A stretch of 64,000 nucleotides of DNA from Asticcacaulis aquaticus. GTDB lineage: Bacteria > Pseudomonadota > Alphaproteobacteria > Caulobacterales > Caulobacteraceae. How positions within the stretch are numbered: position 1 is the stretch's first letter; each line of letters begins with the position of its first letter. The notes under the pieces were generated by a model. That model searched no databases. It had not been told where the DNA came from and saw nothing but the letters and a program-made list of their open reading frames with translations. The stretch is taken from assembly GCF_028550415.1 (NCBI RefSeq), contig NZ_JAQQKX010000007.1, forward strand, positions 124,001 through 188,000, written 5' to 3'. This document shows positions 32,527-42,105 of the stretch, one piece after another. The translations under genes and the position numbers were made by a program.

Positions 32527-35007
32527 ATGCGGATCACAGACGGGCGGCGCGGCGGTATTTTATTACTGGCCTTTTCGGCTCTGGTGGCCTTTGCGCCTCT
32601 TCACGCGGCCGAAAGCGGCTATAAAACGCCGCCCGCCCCGATCGCGCAGATCCTCGACGCCGCCCCCACCCCTTCGGTTCTGGTCAGCCCCGACCGCAAG
32701 GTCATGGCCCAGCTGGGGCGCGAAAACCTGCCGTCGATCGCCGCCGTGTCCGAGCCGATCCTGCGGCTGGCCGGATACCGCCTCAATCCGCGCAATAACG
32801 GCCCGATCGAGGCGCGCGCCCTGTGGCTGAACGCCCTGTCGTTCGAAGACGTCGCGACGGGCAAGGTGCGCGAGGTCGCTCTGCCCAAGGGGACGCGTTT
32901 CCTGACGCCGCGCTGGTCCGCCGACGGATCGAAGCTGGCGTTTCTCGCCGATGCGAATGGCGGCCTTGAGCTGTGGGTCGCCGATGTCAAAACCGCCACG
33001 GCAACGAAACTGACCGGCGGCATCGTCAATGCGGCCTTCAGCGCCTCGTTCGACTGGACGCCCGACGGTCAGGCCCTGCTGATCCCGGCCATCGTCGCCG
33101 GGCGCGGCGCGCCGCCGGTGGAGGACACCACGCCGACCGGCCCCATCGTGCAGGAATCGAAGGGTCGCACCGCCGCCATCCGCACCTATCAGGACCTGCT
33201 GGCCAACGGCCACGACGAAGCCCTGTTCGACTACTATTTCACCTCGCAACTGACGCGTGTCGGGCTCGACGGGACGACTAAGACCATCGGTCAGCCCGCC
33301 ATCTATGCCGGGATCGCCGCGTCGCCCGACGGCAAGTACCTGCTGACGACGAAGCTCAAGCGCCCCTACTCCTATCTGGTGCCCGCCGGGCGCTTCCCGA
33401 CCGAGATCGCCGTGTCGACCATCGACGGTCAGCCGGTGAAGGTGCTGGCCGACCGGCCCCTGACCGACAACCTGCCGCCCGCCTTCGATGCGGTGCCGAC
33501 CGGTGTGCGCTCGGTCTCGTGGCGTTCGGACGTGCCCGCGACTCTGGTCTGGGCCGAGGCGCAGGACGGCGGCAACCCCAAGGCCAAGGTCGCCGTCCAC
33601 GACAGCCTGTTTACACTGAACGCCCCGTTCGACGGCACGCCCGTCAAACTGATCGACCTTGAGCAGCGCTATGCCGGGCTCGACTGGGGCCGCGCCGATG
33701 TGGCGCTGGTCACCAGCCGCTGGTTCGACACGCGCAACGAAAAGCTGTTCCTCATCGATCCGTCGAAGCCCGGCACGGGTAAGCTGATCCGCGACCGCAA
33801 CTATCAGGACCGCTATAACGACCCCGGTTCGGTCGTCAGCCGCCGCACCAAAGACGGCGAAACGGTCCTGCACTTCACGCCGGACGGCACGTCGATCTTC
33901 GTCACCGGCGCCGGGGCCACAGCCGCGGGCGAATTCCCCTTCGTGGGTCAGATGTCGCTGGCCGACGGCAAGGTCACCCGCCTGTGGCAGTCCGCCGCGC
34001 CCTATTACGAAGCCCCGGTCGCCCTGGCCGACGAGGCGGGCAAGACCGTCATCACGCGCCGCGAAAGCCAGACCGACGCGCCGAACTACTTCATCCGTCC
34101 GGTCGCCGCCAATGGCAAGCCACGCGCCCTGACCGCCTTCCCCGATCGCGCCCCGCAATTCGCCGGTGTCAGCAAGCAGACCATCACCTATCAACGCGCC
34201 GATGGTGTGAAACTGTCCGGCACCCTGTATCTGCCCGCCGGGTACAACAAGGCGAAGGACGGCCCGCTGCCGCTGCTCATGTGGGCCTATCCGGAAGAGT
34301 TCACCGACGCGTCGGTCGCCGGTCAGACGGTCGACAGCGGCAACCGCTTCACGCGCCCGGGCGGCATCAGCCACCTGTTCCTGCTGACGCAGGGCTATGC
34401 GGTGCTCGACGGCCCCTCCATGCCGATCATCGGCAAGGACGGCGCCGAACCCAACGACACCTATGTCGAGCAACTGACCGCCAGCGCCAAGGCCGCGGTC
34501 GATGCCGTGGTGGCGATGGGCGTCGCCGACCGCAACCGCATCGCCGTGGGCGGCCACTCCTACGGGGCGTTCATGACGGCGAACCTTCTGGCGCACACCG
34601 ACCTGTTCCGCGCCGGGATCGCGCGCTCGGGGGCCTATAACCGGACCCTGACGCCGTTCGGTTTCCAGTCGGAACAGCGCACCTACTGGGAGGCGACCAA
34701 GACCTATACGGAGATGAGCCCCTTCACCTATGTGCGCAATATCAAGGACCCGATCCTGCTGATCCACGGTGAGGCGGACGACAATTCCGGCACCTTCCCG
34801 ATCCAGAGCGAGCGCTTCTATGCGGCGCTCAAAGGGGCCGGGGCCAATGTCCGTTACGTGGTCCTGCCGAACGAGGCGCACGGCTACCGCGCGCGGGAAT
34901 CAACCCTGCACACCCTGTGGGAAATGACCGACTGGCTGGATAAATACGTCAAGAACGCCCCGCCACGCGAGGTGAAGGCCGACAGCACGAAGAAGGCGGG
35001 GAATTAA
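32527..35007 (+). CDS. S9 (prolyl oligopeptidase) family peptidase, exported
   Basis: 826 residues. N-terminal signal peptide (GGILLLAFSALVAFAPLHAA). A long beta-propeller-like N-terminal domain (about 60-560) precedes the alpha/beta hydrolase domain. Catalytic triad visible: Ser678 in GGHSYGAFMTANL, Asp751 or Asp752 in HGEADDNSG, His785 in NEAHGY. The arrangement is like S9C glutamyl/dipeptidyl endopeptidases. Preceded by AGGGAG. The stop overlaps the stop of the convergent gene at 35004 by 4 bp. Periplasmic peptide degradation is the likely role. Confidence 0.92.
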   Translation: MRITDGRRGGILLLAFSALVAFAPLHAAESGYKTPPAPIAQILDAAPTPSVLVSPDRKVMAQLGRENLPSIAAVSEPILRLAGYRLNPRNNGPIEARALWLNALSFEDVATGKVREVALPKGTRFLTPRWSADGSKLAFLADANGGLELWVADVKTATATKLTGGIVNAAFSASFDWTPDGQALLIPAIVAGRGAPPVEDTTPTGPIVQESKGRTAAIRTYQDLLANGHDEALFDYYFTSQLTRVGLDGTTKTIGQPAIYAGIAASPDGKYLLTTKLKRPYSYLVPAGRFPTEIAVSTIDGQPVKVLADRPLTDNLPPAFDAVPTGVRSVSWRSDVPATLVWAEAQDGGNPKAKVAVHDSLFTLNAPFDGTPVKLIDLEQRYAGLDWGRADVALVTSRWFDTRNEKLFLIDPSKPGTGKLIRDRNYQDRYNDPGSVVSRRTKDGETVLHFTPDGTSIFVTGAGATAAGEFPFVGQMSLADGKVTRLWQSAAPYYEAPVALADEAGKTVITRRESQTDAPNYFIRPVAANGKPRALTAFPDRAPQFAGVSKQTITYQRADGVKLSGTLYLPAGYNKAKDGPLPLLMWAYPEEFTDASVAGQTVDSGNRFTRPGGISHLFLLTQGYAVLDGPSMPIIGKDGAEPNDTYVEQLTASAKAAVDAVVAMGVADRNRIAVGGHSYGAFMTANLLAHTDLFRAGIARSGAYNRTLTPFGFQSEQRTYWEATKTYTEMSPFTYVRNIKDPILLIHGEADDNSGTFPIQSERFYAALKGAGANVRYVVLPNEAHGYRARESTLHTLWEMTDWLDKYVKNAPPREVKADSTKKAGN

Positions 35008-36344
35008 CCCGCTGCGCGGACGCGGCTGAGGTTTTCCTCGGCCGTTGCCGCCAGCGCGATCAGGCCGTGCTCAAGGAAGATATCCTGCGCCGCCTCAAGC
35101 GCATAGGCCGCTTCGGCGCGTTCCATCATGAAGCCGGTGATGTCGCCGCGCGCCACATAGAGCCGCCCCAGATTGGTTTGCAGGATCGCCCAACCGACAG
35201 GGTCTTCGCCCGGCTTGACGACACGCAGTTCGGCCTTGAACGCCGTTTCGGCGGCGTCAAGTGACACGAGATCGCCCTTCAGCTCGGCCCGCCGCGCCAG
35301 ACAGCCGGCGCGGTTATTGACGATCTGAGCGCGCAGGCTCAGTTCCTTCTGCAACGGCTTGTGCAGGGCTAGGTCATAGGCCTTCAGCGCCTGTTCCGAC
35401 AGGCCGTCCTCGGTGATCAGCTCGGCCAGAGACTGCAAGGCCAGCGCGCGCGAATGCGTATTGACGACCCAGTCGAGCGGCGAATGCTCGTAGAACATCA
35501 GCTCCTCCTTCGGCGTCAGGGCGGCGATACCTTCGGAGATCATTTGCGGGGCGCCGTCGATCTGCCCCATCCAGACGTGGGCCATGGCCAGACGCTGCGA
35601 CACGCGGCCGAAGGTCACCGGCTCATAGTCCGGATCGAGACGGGCCTTGACGGCGCTGAGGTCGCGGATCACCGCCCCCATCAGGCGGCTGTCGCCCCGG
35701 TCGAGGCCCACCAGCACCAGCAGGTCGGCGCGTTCGATGCGGGCATCGGCAGCGTGGATCTTGTCGCTGGCGGTCTTGGTCAGCCGCACCTGCGCGTCGA
35801 AGCGCTCGATGGCGCGGTCCAGATGCGCCATGGCCAGCAGCGCCGGTTCCAGCTCCTCGCCGACGCCCGATCGGACGGCCAGACGCGCCGCCAGACGCCC
35901 CTCGGCAAGCGTATAGGCGGCGATCAGGCCCGGCTCGCTATCCAGCGCCGCGCGGCCCGTGGCCAGCAGGGTCTCCGCCGATTTCAGCAATTCAGCCGTT
36001 TCAAACAGGTCGTAGCCCAGCACGCAGATTTCGGCCTGAACCAGCGCGGCGTGCGCGGCTTCATGGACGGTGCGGGCGGCTTTTCCGGCGGCTTCGGCGG
36101 CGGTCGTCGCCTTGCGCACGGCCAGAGTGTCGCCCGTGCGGCGGGCATATTCGCGCCAGATCAGCGCCGATTCGAGGTACGGATCGTAGCGGTTCTTGGT
36201 CGAGACGCGCCCGCCTTCGATATCGAGGCCACGCCCCTGACTGATCAGGAGTTCGAGATTCATCAGTTCATAGAGGCTGATATCGGGCTCGTGACGCCCG
36301 TTCTGACCCAGTATGCGCCTCAGTTCGCGACCGAATTCGAACAT
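35004..36344 (-). CDS. Helical TPR-like protein of unknown function
   Basis: 446 residues from the ATG at 36344. All-helical with repeated AxxA-rich 34-residue-like units (for example AAEAAGKAARTVHEAAHAALVQAEI, LAYTLAEGRLAARLAVR-like, LALQSLAELITEDGLSEQALKAYDLAL, GWAILQTNLGRLYVARGD), suggesting a TPR superhelix for protein binding. No signal peptide. An upstream in-frame extension of 69 codons is derived from a family B repeat and is not part of the gene. Convergent with the S9 peptidase, stop codons overlapping. I do not recognise the family. Confidence 0.78.
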   Translation of the reverse strand: MFEFGRELRRILGQNGRHEPDISLYELMNLELLISQGRGLDIEGGRVSTKNRYDPYLESALIWREYARRTGDTLAVRKATTAAEAAGKAARTVHEAAHAALVQAEICVLGYDLFETAELLKSAETLLATGRAALDSEPGLIAAYTLAEGRLAARLAVRSGVGEELEPALLAMAHLDRAIERFDAQVRLTKTASDKIHAADARIERADLLVLVGLDRGDSRLMGAVIRDLSAVKARLDPDYEPVTFGRVSQRLAMAHVWMGQIDGAPQMISEGIAALTPKEELMFYEHSPLDWVVNTHSRALALQSLAELITEDGLSEQALKAYDLALHKPLQKELSLRAQIVNNRAGCLARRAELKGDLVSLDAAETAFKAELRVVKPGEDPVGWAILQTNLGRLYVARGDITGFMMERAEAAYALEAAQDIFLEHGLIALAATAEENLSRVRAAG

Positions 36345-36462
36345 GCTACATTTCCACCGCGGAAAGTCACGAAACCGTCCCACAACGGAACGTCCGGCTT
36401 TCGTTGAGAGGCTCCGTTGCAACGGCGATGCCGCAACTTTTTCCCTCTCCTTGCGATTTTTT

Positions 36463-36592
36463 CCCTCTCCCTTGAGGGAGAGGGTCGGGATGCGCAGCAG
36501 ACCGGGGTGAGGGGGAAAAGTATCACCGCGCTCGTATTCGGCAATTCCCACTCACCCTGCGCTACGCGCTTCCCTCTCCCTCAGGGAGAGGG
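36463..36592. repeat. Family B palindromic element, copy 6
   Basis: CCCTCTCCC-ttga-GGGAGAGGG, then GGGGTGAGGGGGAAA, loop, CACTCACCCTGCG, then CCCTCTCCC-tca-GGGAGAGGG. The right hairpin encodes the C-terminus of the LysR gene. Confidence 0.9.
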
Positions 36593-37443
36593 ACTTTCAC
36601 ATACCCCTCAAACGCTTTCCCCGCCTCGGTCAGATGCCCCGGCAGACTATAGCGGGGGGTGAACAGCGCAATCGTCCGCCGGTGCATAAACCCTTCCAGC
36701 CCGACCTTCGCCACGCCTTGCGCGGCAAAGCTTTCCGGCATCACCGTCGCCCCAATGCCCGCCGCGACCATGCTCAACGCGCGTTCGTCATTCGCCGTGC
36801 GATAGGCCAGCGGCGGACGCACATTGCGGTCGGTGAAATAGCGGCTGGTTTCCGACAGGACCTCGCAGCGCGAGCGCACGATCATCGGCTGATCCGCCAG
36901 ATATTCCCCGCGCACCGAAGCCTTACCGGCCAGCGGATGCGTGTCGGCCACGGCCAGCACATAGCCTTCGTCATAGAGCGGGACAGACGCCCCATCCTCG
37001 ACTCGGCGGATCGACAGGGCGTAGTCTATCCCGCGCTCATCGAAGCGGTTTTGCAGCTCCTGCTCGGTGCCGTCGAACAGGTCGAACCGGACGTCGGCAC
37101 CCGTCGCGGCAAAGCCTTTCAGCAAGTTGGACACCCATGCCGACGGCAGGGTCTGCAACACCCCCAGCCGCAAAACCCTGGCCTGTGCGGACGCCGCCAC
37201 CTCAGCCATCGCCAGATTGCATTCGTGCAGGATTGTCTTGGCACGTGGCAGGAACCGCGCCCCGGCGGAGGTCAGGAAGACGCGTTTATTGTTGCGCTCG
37301 AACAGGGTGACGCCGAGCTGTTCCTCAAGGCGCTTTATCCCCGCCGACAGCGACGGCTGCGTGATCAGGCACGCCGCGGCGGCCTTGGTAAAGGAGCCGG
37401 TCTCGACGACCGCAAGGAAGTAACGAAGGAGATATGGTTCCAA
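36562..37443 (-). CDS. LysR-type transcriptional regulator
   Basis: 293 residues. Winged HTH at about 1-60 (YFLAVVETGSFTKAAAACLITQPSLSAGIKRLEEQLGVTLFER is the classic LysR start, of which TQPSLSAGIKRLE is the recognition region), then an effector-binding domain (about 88-280) with LRLGVLQTLPSAWV and LADQPMIVRSRCE. It is divergent from the leucine catabolic operon with a 283-bp gap, so it may regulate that operon; this is inference from position. The last ten residues (VPLPEGEGSA) and the TAG stop are encoded by a family B repeat. Confidence 0.9.
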   Translation of the reverse strand: MEPYLLRYFLAVVETGSFTKAAAACLITQPSLSAGIKRLEEQLGVTLFERNNKRVFLTSAGARFLPRAKTILHECNLAMAEVAASAQARVLRLGVLQTLPSAWVSNLLKGFAATGADVRFDLFDGTEQELQNRFDERGIDYALSIRRVEDGASVPLYDEGYVLAVADTHPLAGKASVRGEYLADQPMIVRSRCEVLSETSRYFTDRNVRPPLAYRTANDERALSMVAAGIGATVMPESFAAQGVAKVGLEGFMHRRTIALFTPRYSLPGHLTEAGKAFEGYVKVPLPEGEGSA

Positions 37444-37459
37444 GGCATGCCTCAGTTCT

Positions 37460-37631
37460 TATACCTCCCCAACTTGTTGGGGAGGGGGACCGCACGAGCG
37501 AACGTAGTGAGTGAGATGTGGTGGTGGGGGTTCTTGCTTGCTTACGATAGCTTCCGCTGAACCTCCGCAAGATACCCCACCACCATTCGCTTCGCGAACG
37601 GTCCCCCTCCACGGCATAGCCAGGGAGGTAT
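37460..37631. repeat. Family A palindromic element, copy 7
   Basis: CCTCCCCAACTTGTTGGGGAGG, GGTGGTGGGGG / CCCCACCACC, terminal hairpin ending CCAGGGAGG. It occupies most of the divergent promoter region between the lysR gene and the leucine operon; about 95 bp (37632-37726) remain for the operon promoter. Confidence 0.9.
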
Positions 37632-37726
37632 GGTTTAATCATAGTCAAAATCTATTCACTTCATTTTTATTATCGATTTTACCAATGGTCAAGCAAGGCG
37701 TAGGTTTCCCTTAAAGGAAACACCGG

Positions 37727-39331
37727 ATGCGCCTCAACAGCCAGATCGATACGGAAAGCGCCGAATTCACCGCCAATGCCGAGCACATGCGCGGGCTGGT
37801 CGCCGACCTGCGCACCCTGACCGCAACCATCGCGCTGGGCGGTTCCGAAACCGCGCGGCAAAAGCACGTTTCGCGCGGCAAGCTGCTGCCGCGCGAACGC
37901 ATCGACGCCTTGCTCGATCCGGGCTCTGCATTCCTCGAACTGTCGGCGCTGGCGGCGCATGAGGTCTATGACGACGCCGTGCCTGCCGCCGGGATCGTCA
38001 CCGGTATCGGCCGCATCGAGGGCACCGAATGCGTCGTCGTCTGCAACGACGCGACGGTGAAGGGCGGCACCTACTATCCCCTCACCGTCAAGAAGCACCT
38101 GCGCGCGCAGGAAATCGCCCAGACCAACCACCTGCCCTGCGTCTATCTGGTCGACTCAGGCGGCGCCAACCTGCCCAATCAGGACGAGGTCTTCCCGGAC
38201 AAGGACGACTTCGGCCGCATCTTCTTCAATCAGGCGCAGATGTCGGCCAAGGGCATCCCGCAGATCGCCGTGGTCATGGGCTCCTGCACCGCCGGCGGGG
38301 CCTATGTCCCGGCCATGTCGGACGAAAGCGTCATCGTCCGACATCAAGGCACCATCTTCCTCGCCGGACCACCCCTGGTGAAGGCCGCGACCGGTGAAGT
38401 CGTCTCCGCCGAAGACCTCGGTGGCGGCGATGTCCATGCCAAACTGTCCGGCGTGGTCGATCATTTGGCCGCCAACGACGCCGAAGCGCTGATGACCGCC
38501 CGGCGCATTGTGCGTAACCTCAATCGTCGCAAGCTGAACACGCTGGCCCTGCGCGAGCCGGTCGAACCGCTGTACGACGCCCGCGAGCTGTACGGCCTGA
38601 TCCCGGTCGACAAACGCGTCCCAATCGACGCGAGAGAGATCATCGCCCGCATTGTCGATGGCTCGGACTTCGACGAATTCAAGGCCCTGTATGGCGAGAC
38701 GCTTGTCTGCGGCTTTGCCCACATCCACGGCATGCCGGTCGGGATCGTCGCCAATAACGGCGTGCTGTTTTCCGAGAGCGCCGTCAAAGGCGCGCACTTC
38801 GTCGAACTGTGCTGCCAACGCGGCATCCCGCTCATCTTCCTGCAAAATATCACCGGCTTCATGGTGGGGCAAAAGTACGAAAACGAAGGTATCGCCCGCC
38901 ACGGCGCCAAGATGGTCACGGCGGTCGCCTGCGCCAATGTGCCGAAGCTGACGGTGGTGTTCGGCGGCTCCTACGGGGCGGGCAATTACGGCATGTGCGG
39001 TCGGGCCTTCGATCCGCGTTTCCTGTGGATGTGGCCCAATGCGCGCATCTCGGTCATGGGCGGCGAACAGGCCGCCAATGTGCTGGCCACCGTCAAACGC
39101 GACGGCATCGAGGCCAAGAGCGGCACGTGGTCGGCGGACGACGAAGCCGCGTTCAAGACTCCGATCCGCGACACCTATGAGGCGCAGGGCCATCCCTACT
39201 ACGCCTCGGCGCGGCTGTGGGACGACGGCGTGATCGACCCGGCCGATACGCGGCGCGTGCTGGCGCTGGGGCTTTCTGCGGCCTTGAACGCCCCCATCGA
39301 GCCGACCAAGTTCGGCGTGTTCAGGATGTAA
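37727..39331 (+). CDS. liuB: Methylcrotonoyl-CoA carboxylase beta (carboxyltransferase) subunit
   Basis: 534 residues, the usual MccB length. Carboxyltransferase family: [21 protein letters not shown] near the N-terminus, [42 protein letters not shown] (the GGA(N/F)LP.Q.EVFPD motif is characteristic of MCC), [18 protein letters not shown] and the second half with [10 protein letters not shown] and [11 protein letters not shown]. Transfers CO2 from biotin to 3-methylcrotonyl-CoA, step 4 of leucine degradation. First gene of the operon; AAGGA site precedes the ATG. The next gene follows 2 bp later. Confidence 0.95.
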   Translation: MRLNSQIDTESAEFTANAEHMRGLVADLRTLTATIALGGSETARQKHVSRGKLLPRERIDALLDPGSAFLELSALAAHEVYDDAVPAAGIVTGIGRIEGTECVVVCNDATVKGGTYYPLTVKKHLRAQEIAQTNHLPCVYLVDSGGANLPNQDEVFPDKDDFGRIFFNQAQMSAKGIPQIAVVMGSCTAGGAYVPAMSDESVIVRHQGTIFLAGPPLVKAATGEVVSAEDLGGGDVHAKLSGVVDHLAANDAEALMTARRIVRNLNRRKLNTLALREPVEPLYDARELYGLIPVDKRVPIDAREIIARIVDGSDFDEFKALYGETLVCGFAHIHGMPVGIVANNGVLFSESAVKGAHFVELCCQRGIPLIFLQNITGFMVGQKYENEGIARHGAKMVTAVACANVPKLTVVFGGSYGAGNYGMCGRAFDPRFLWMWPNARISVMGGEQAANVLATVKRDGIEAKSGTWSADDEAAFKTPIRDTYEAQGHPYYASARLWDDGVIDPADTRRVLALGLSAALNAPIEPTKFGVFRM

Positions 39332-39333
39332 TC

Positions 39334-40110
39334 ATGTCCACACTGACCCTCGACATTTCCGCGCAAGGCATAGCCCGCGTCACGCTCAACCGGCCCGACC
39401 GGCACAACGCCTTTGACGAGGCCATGATCGCCGATCTGAGCCAGACCTTTGCCGTCCTTTGCGACAATCCTGCCGTGCGCGTCGTCGTCCTGTCCGGTGC
39501 CGGTGAAAGCTTCTGCGCCGGGGGCGACCTCAACTGGATGAAGCGCGCTGCCGAGCGTTCGGAGGCCGAAAACCATGCCGATGCGCTGAAACTGGCGCAG
39601 ATGCTTCATACGCTCAACACCTGTCCGAAGCCGCTGATTGGCCTGATCCACGGGACGTGTTTCGGCGGCGGGGTCGGTCTGGCGGCCTGTTGCGATATTG
39701 TGGTCGCCGCCCCCGACGCGCGGTTCGGCCTGACCGAGGTGCGGCTGGGCCTGACGCCCGCCACCATATCCCCGTTCGTGGTGGCCAAAATAGGCGTCTC
39801 GGCCGCCCGGCGCTATATGCTGACCGGTGAACGCTTCGACGCGGATGAGGCTCGCCGCATCGGCCTGATCCACAAGATCAACCCCGCGCTGGACGCCGCC
39901 GCCAAGCCTTTGATCGAGGCGTTTTTGCAAAGCGCACCGGGGGCCGTAGCCGACGCCAAGGCCCTGATCCGCGACGTCAGCGGGCGCGAGGTCGATGCGG
40001 CGGTGCTCGACCTGACGGCCTCGCGCATCGCCGCCCGCCGCGCATCGGACGAAGGCAAGGAAGGGATCGCGTCATTTCTGGAAAAACGGAAATCAGGGTG
40101 GGCGGGATGA
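39334..40110 (+). CDS. liuC: Methylglutaconyl-CoA hydratase (enoyl-CoA hydratase family)
   Basis: 258 residues from the ATG at 39334, 2 bp after the carboxylase stop. Crotonase fold: VTLNRPDRHNAFDEAMI, the oxyanion-hole segment GESFCAGGDLNWMKR, IHGTCFGGGVGLAACCDI and RFGLTEVRLGLTPATISPFV (the E-R-LGL-P block with catalytic Glu). CAGGDL.WM and the operon position between the two carboxylase subunits indicate methylglutaconyl-CoA hydratase, step 5 of leucine catabolism. A family B repeat of about 140 bp separates it from the alpha subunit gene. Confidence 0.92.
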   Translation: MSTLTLDISAQGIARVTLNRPDRHNAFDEAMIADLSQTFAVLCDNPAVRVVVLSGAGESFCAGGDLNWMKRAAERSEAENHADALKLAQMLHTLNTCPKPLIGLIHGTCFGGGVGLAACCDIVVAAPDARFGLTEVRLGLTPATISPFVVAKIGVSAARRYMLTGERFDADEARRIGLIHKINPALDAAAKPLIEAFLQSAPGAVADAKALIRDVSGREVDAAVLDLTASRIAARRASDEGKEGIASFLEKRKSGWAG

Positions 40111-40126
40111 TATATGCTTCAATAAT

Positions 40127-40269
40127 CCCCTCGCCCCTTTGGGGTATAGCGCCAGCGAAAGTACAGCTTTCGCCAGCGATGGGTGGCGCACAGCGCCGGG
40201 TGAGGGGGAGTCCCCCGCGCCGCCTGTTGGCCCCCTCACCCCGACCCTCTCCCCATTGGGGAGAGGGGG
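40127..40269. repeat. Family B palindromic element, copy 7, with nested hairpin module
   Basis: Opens CCCCTCGCCCCTTTGGGG, then the nested hairpin gccagcgaaagtacagctttcgc, CCGGGTGAGGGGGA, loop, GGCCCCCTCACCC, closing CTCTCCCCATTGGGGAGAGGGGG. Nested module almost identical to copies 2 and 10. Confidence 0.9.
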
Positions 40270-40281
40270 AAGTGACATCCC

Positions 40282-42045
40282 ATGTTTCGTAAACTCCTCA
40301 TTGCCAATCGCGGGGAAATCGCCTGCCGCATCATCCGCACCTGTCAGCGTCTCGGCATCCACACCGTCGCGGTCCATAGCGATGCTGACACCAGGGCCCT
40401 CTTCGTGCGCATGGCCGACGAAGCCTACAATATCGGTCCGCCCCCTTCGGCGCAAAGCTATCTGCGCGGCGACACCATCATCGCGGTCGCCCAGAAAACC
40501 GGCGCCGAAGCCATCCACCCCGGCTACGGTTTCCTGTCGGAAAACGCCGAATTCGCGGAAGCTTGCGCCGCCGCCGGGATCGTTTTCGTCGGCCCGACGC
40601 CCGAGGCGATCCGCGCCATGGCGCTCAAAGGCGCGGCGAAATCGCTGATGGAAACCGCCGGTGTACCGGTCACACCCGGCTATCACGGCGCGGCTCAGGA
40701 CGAACAGACACTTCTGTCTCAGGCGCGCGAGATCGGCTACCCAGTCCTCATCAAGGCCGTAGCGGGCGGCGGCGGCAAGGGGATGCGTCGCGTCGATGAC
40801 GATTCTATATTTATGGAATTATTAGCTTCCGCGCAGGCCGAAGGACGCTCGTCTTTTGGTGATGATCGCGTGCTGATCGAGAAATATATCGAAGTGCCGC
40901 GCCATATCGAGATCCAGTTGTTTGCGGACTCGCACGGCAATGTCGTTCACCTGTTCGAGCGCGACTGTTCGCTGCAACGCCGCCACCAGAAGGTCATCGA
41001 GGAAGCCCCGGCTCCCGGCCTGCCCGACGCCATGCGCGCGGCCATGGGTGACGCCGCCGTGCGCGCCGCCAAGGCCATCGGTTATCGGGGGGCGGGGACG
41101 ATTGAGTTCATCGTGGACGTCTCCAAGGGTATCGATTCGGCGAAGTTCTATTTCATGGAAATGAACACGCGGCTTCAGGTCGAACACCCGGTCACCGAGA
41201 TGATCACCGGTCTCGATCTGGTCGAATGGCAGTTGCGCGTGGCGGCGGGCGAACCGCTGCCGAAGACACAAAGCGACCTCACCCTGACCGGTCACGCCAT
41301 CGAGGCGCGCCTCTATGCCGAAGACCCGGAAGCCGACTTTATGCCCGCGACCGGCCCCCTCACCCGCCTGTCGTTCCCGGCCACCGTGCGCGCCGACAGC
41401 GCCGTCGAACAAGGCGATGAGGTCAGCGTCTTTTACGACCCGATGATCAGCAAACTCATCGTCCATGGCCGCGACCGCGACGACGCCTTGACCAAGATGC
41501 GCGACGCCCTCATCCGCACGCGCGTCGAGGGTCTGCGCACCAATCTCGGCTTTCTGCGTCGTATTGTGTCGAACACGGATTTCCGCGCAGGCAACATCGA
41601 TACCGGCTTTATCGGGCGGCATATCGAAAGCCTCACCGCGCCATGGCCAGATTTGGGGCTGGATACCGAAACCAGCGGCCCATCGCCGTGGAACGATCCG
41701 ACCGGCTTCCGGCTCAACCTGCCGTCTGCAGCGCCGGTTGATCTCAGGCGCATGACGGTCACCACCGACGACCACAGCACCTCAGACGTCATCGCGCCCA
41801 TGCCGGGGCTGGTCGTCGCGGTCCACGTCAGGGATGGCGACGTCGTCGAGAAAAACACGCCGCTGATCGTGCTCGAAGCCATGAAGATCCAGATGACGCT
41901 GAAGGCCCCGCGCGCCGGAACGGTGACGGGTCTGATGGTCTCGGTCGGGGATCAGGTAAAGGAAAAAACGGTGCTGGCAACCACCCTTCCCCCCTCACCC
42001 GGTCCTTCGGACCACCCTCTCCCTCAGGGAGAGGGAAATGTGTAG
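40282..42045 (+). CDS. liuD: Methylcrotonoyl-CoA carboxylase alpha (biotin-containing) subunit
   Basis: 587 residues. Biotin carboxylase domain about 1-445 ([57 protein letters not shown] core), and a C-terminal biotinyl domain from about 503 with the attachment site EAMKIQ (Lys535; the usual EAMKM has Ile in place of Met). The stretch between them is only about 60 residues, too short for the full BT domain of about 650-residue relatives. The final 18 residues ([18 protein letters not shown]) are translated from a family B repeat. ATP-dependent carboxylation of biotin for leucine degradation. Confidence 0.93.
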   Translation: MFRKLLIANRGEIACRIIRTCQRLGIHTVAVHSDADTRALFVRMADEAYNIGPPPSAQSYLRGDTIIAVAQKTGAEAIHPGYGFLSENAEFAEACAAAGIVFVGPTPEAIRAMALKGAAKSLMETAGVPVTPGYHGAAQDEQTLLSQAREIGYPVLIKAVAGGGGKGMRRVDDDSIFMELLASAQAEGRSSFGDDRVLIEKYIEVPRHIEIQLFADSHGNVVHLFERDCSLQRRHQKVIEEAPAPGLPDAMRAAMGDAAVRAAKAIGYRGAGTIEFIVDVSKGIDSAKFYFMEMNTRLQVEHPVTEMITGLDLVEWQLRVAAGEPLPKTQSDLTLTGHAIEARLYAEDPEADFMPATGPLTRLSFPATVRADSAVEQGDEVSVFYDPMISKLIVHGRDRDDALTKMRDALIRTRVEGLRTNLGFLRRIVSNTDFRAGNIDTGFIGRHIESLTAPWPDLGLDTETSGPSPWNDPTGFRLNLPSAAPVDLRRMTVTTDDHSTSDVIAPMPGLVVAVHVRDGDVVEKNTPLIVLEAMKIQMTLKAPRAGTVTGLMVSVGDQVKEKTVLATTLPPSPGPSDHPLPQGEGNV

Positions 42046-42084
42046 CCCCCTCTCCCTGAGGGAGAGGGTTGGGGTGAGGGGGAA
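41987..42084. repeat. Family B palindromic element, copy 8 (outward arrangement)
   Basis: CCCCCTCACCCGG...CCCTCTCCC-tca-GGGAGAGGG, 13-nt spacer, CCCTCTCCC-tga-GGGAGAGGG, TTGGGGTGAGGGGGAA. The left half lies inside the carboxylase alpha coding sequence, which ends within the spacer. Confidence 0.9.
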
Positions 42085-42105
42085 CTGTTTCCAAGGAAGA
42101 CGCCC

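Noticed and set aside
35004-36551. Longer TPR-like protein starting at 36551
   Set aside because: The additional N-terminal 69 codons come from a family B repeat and the region upstream of the lysR gene.
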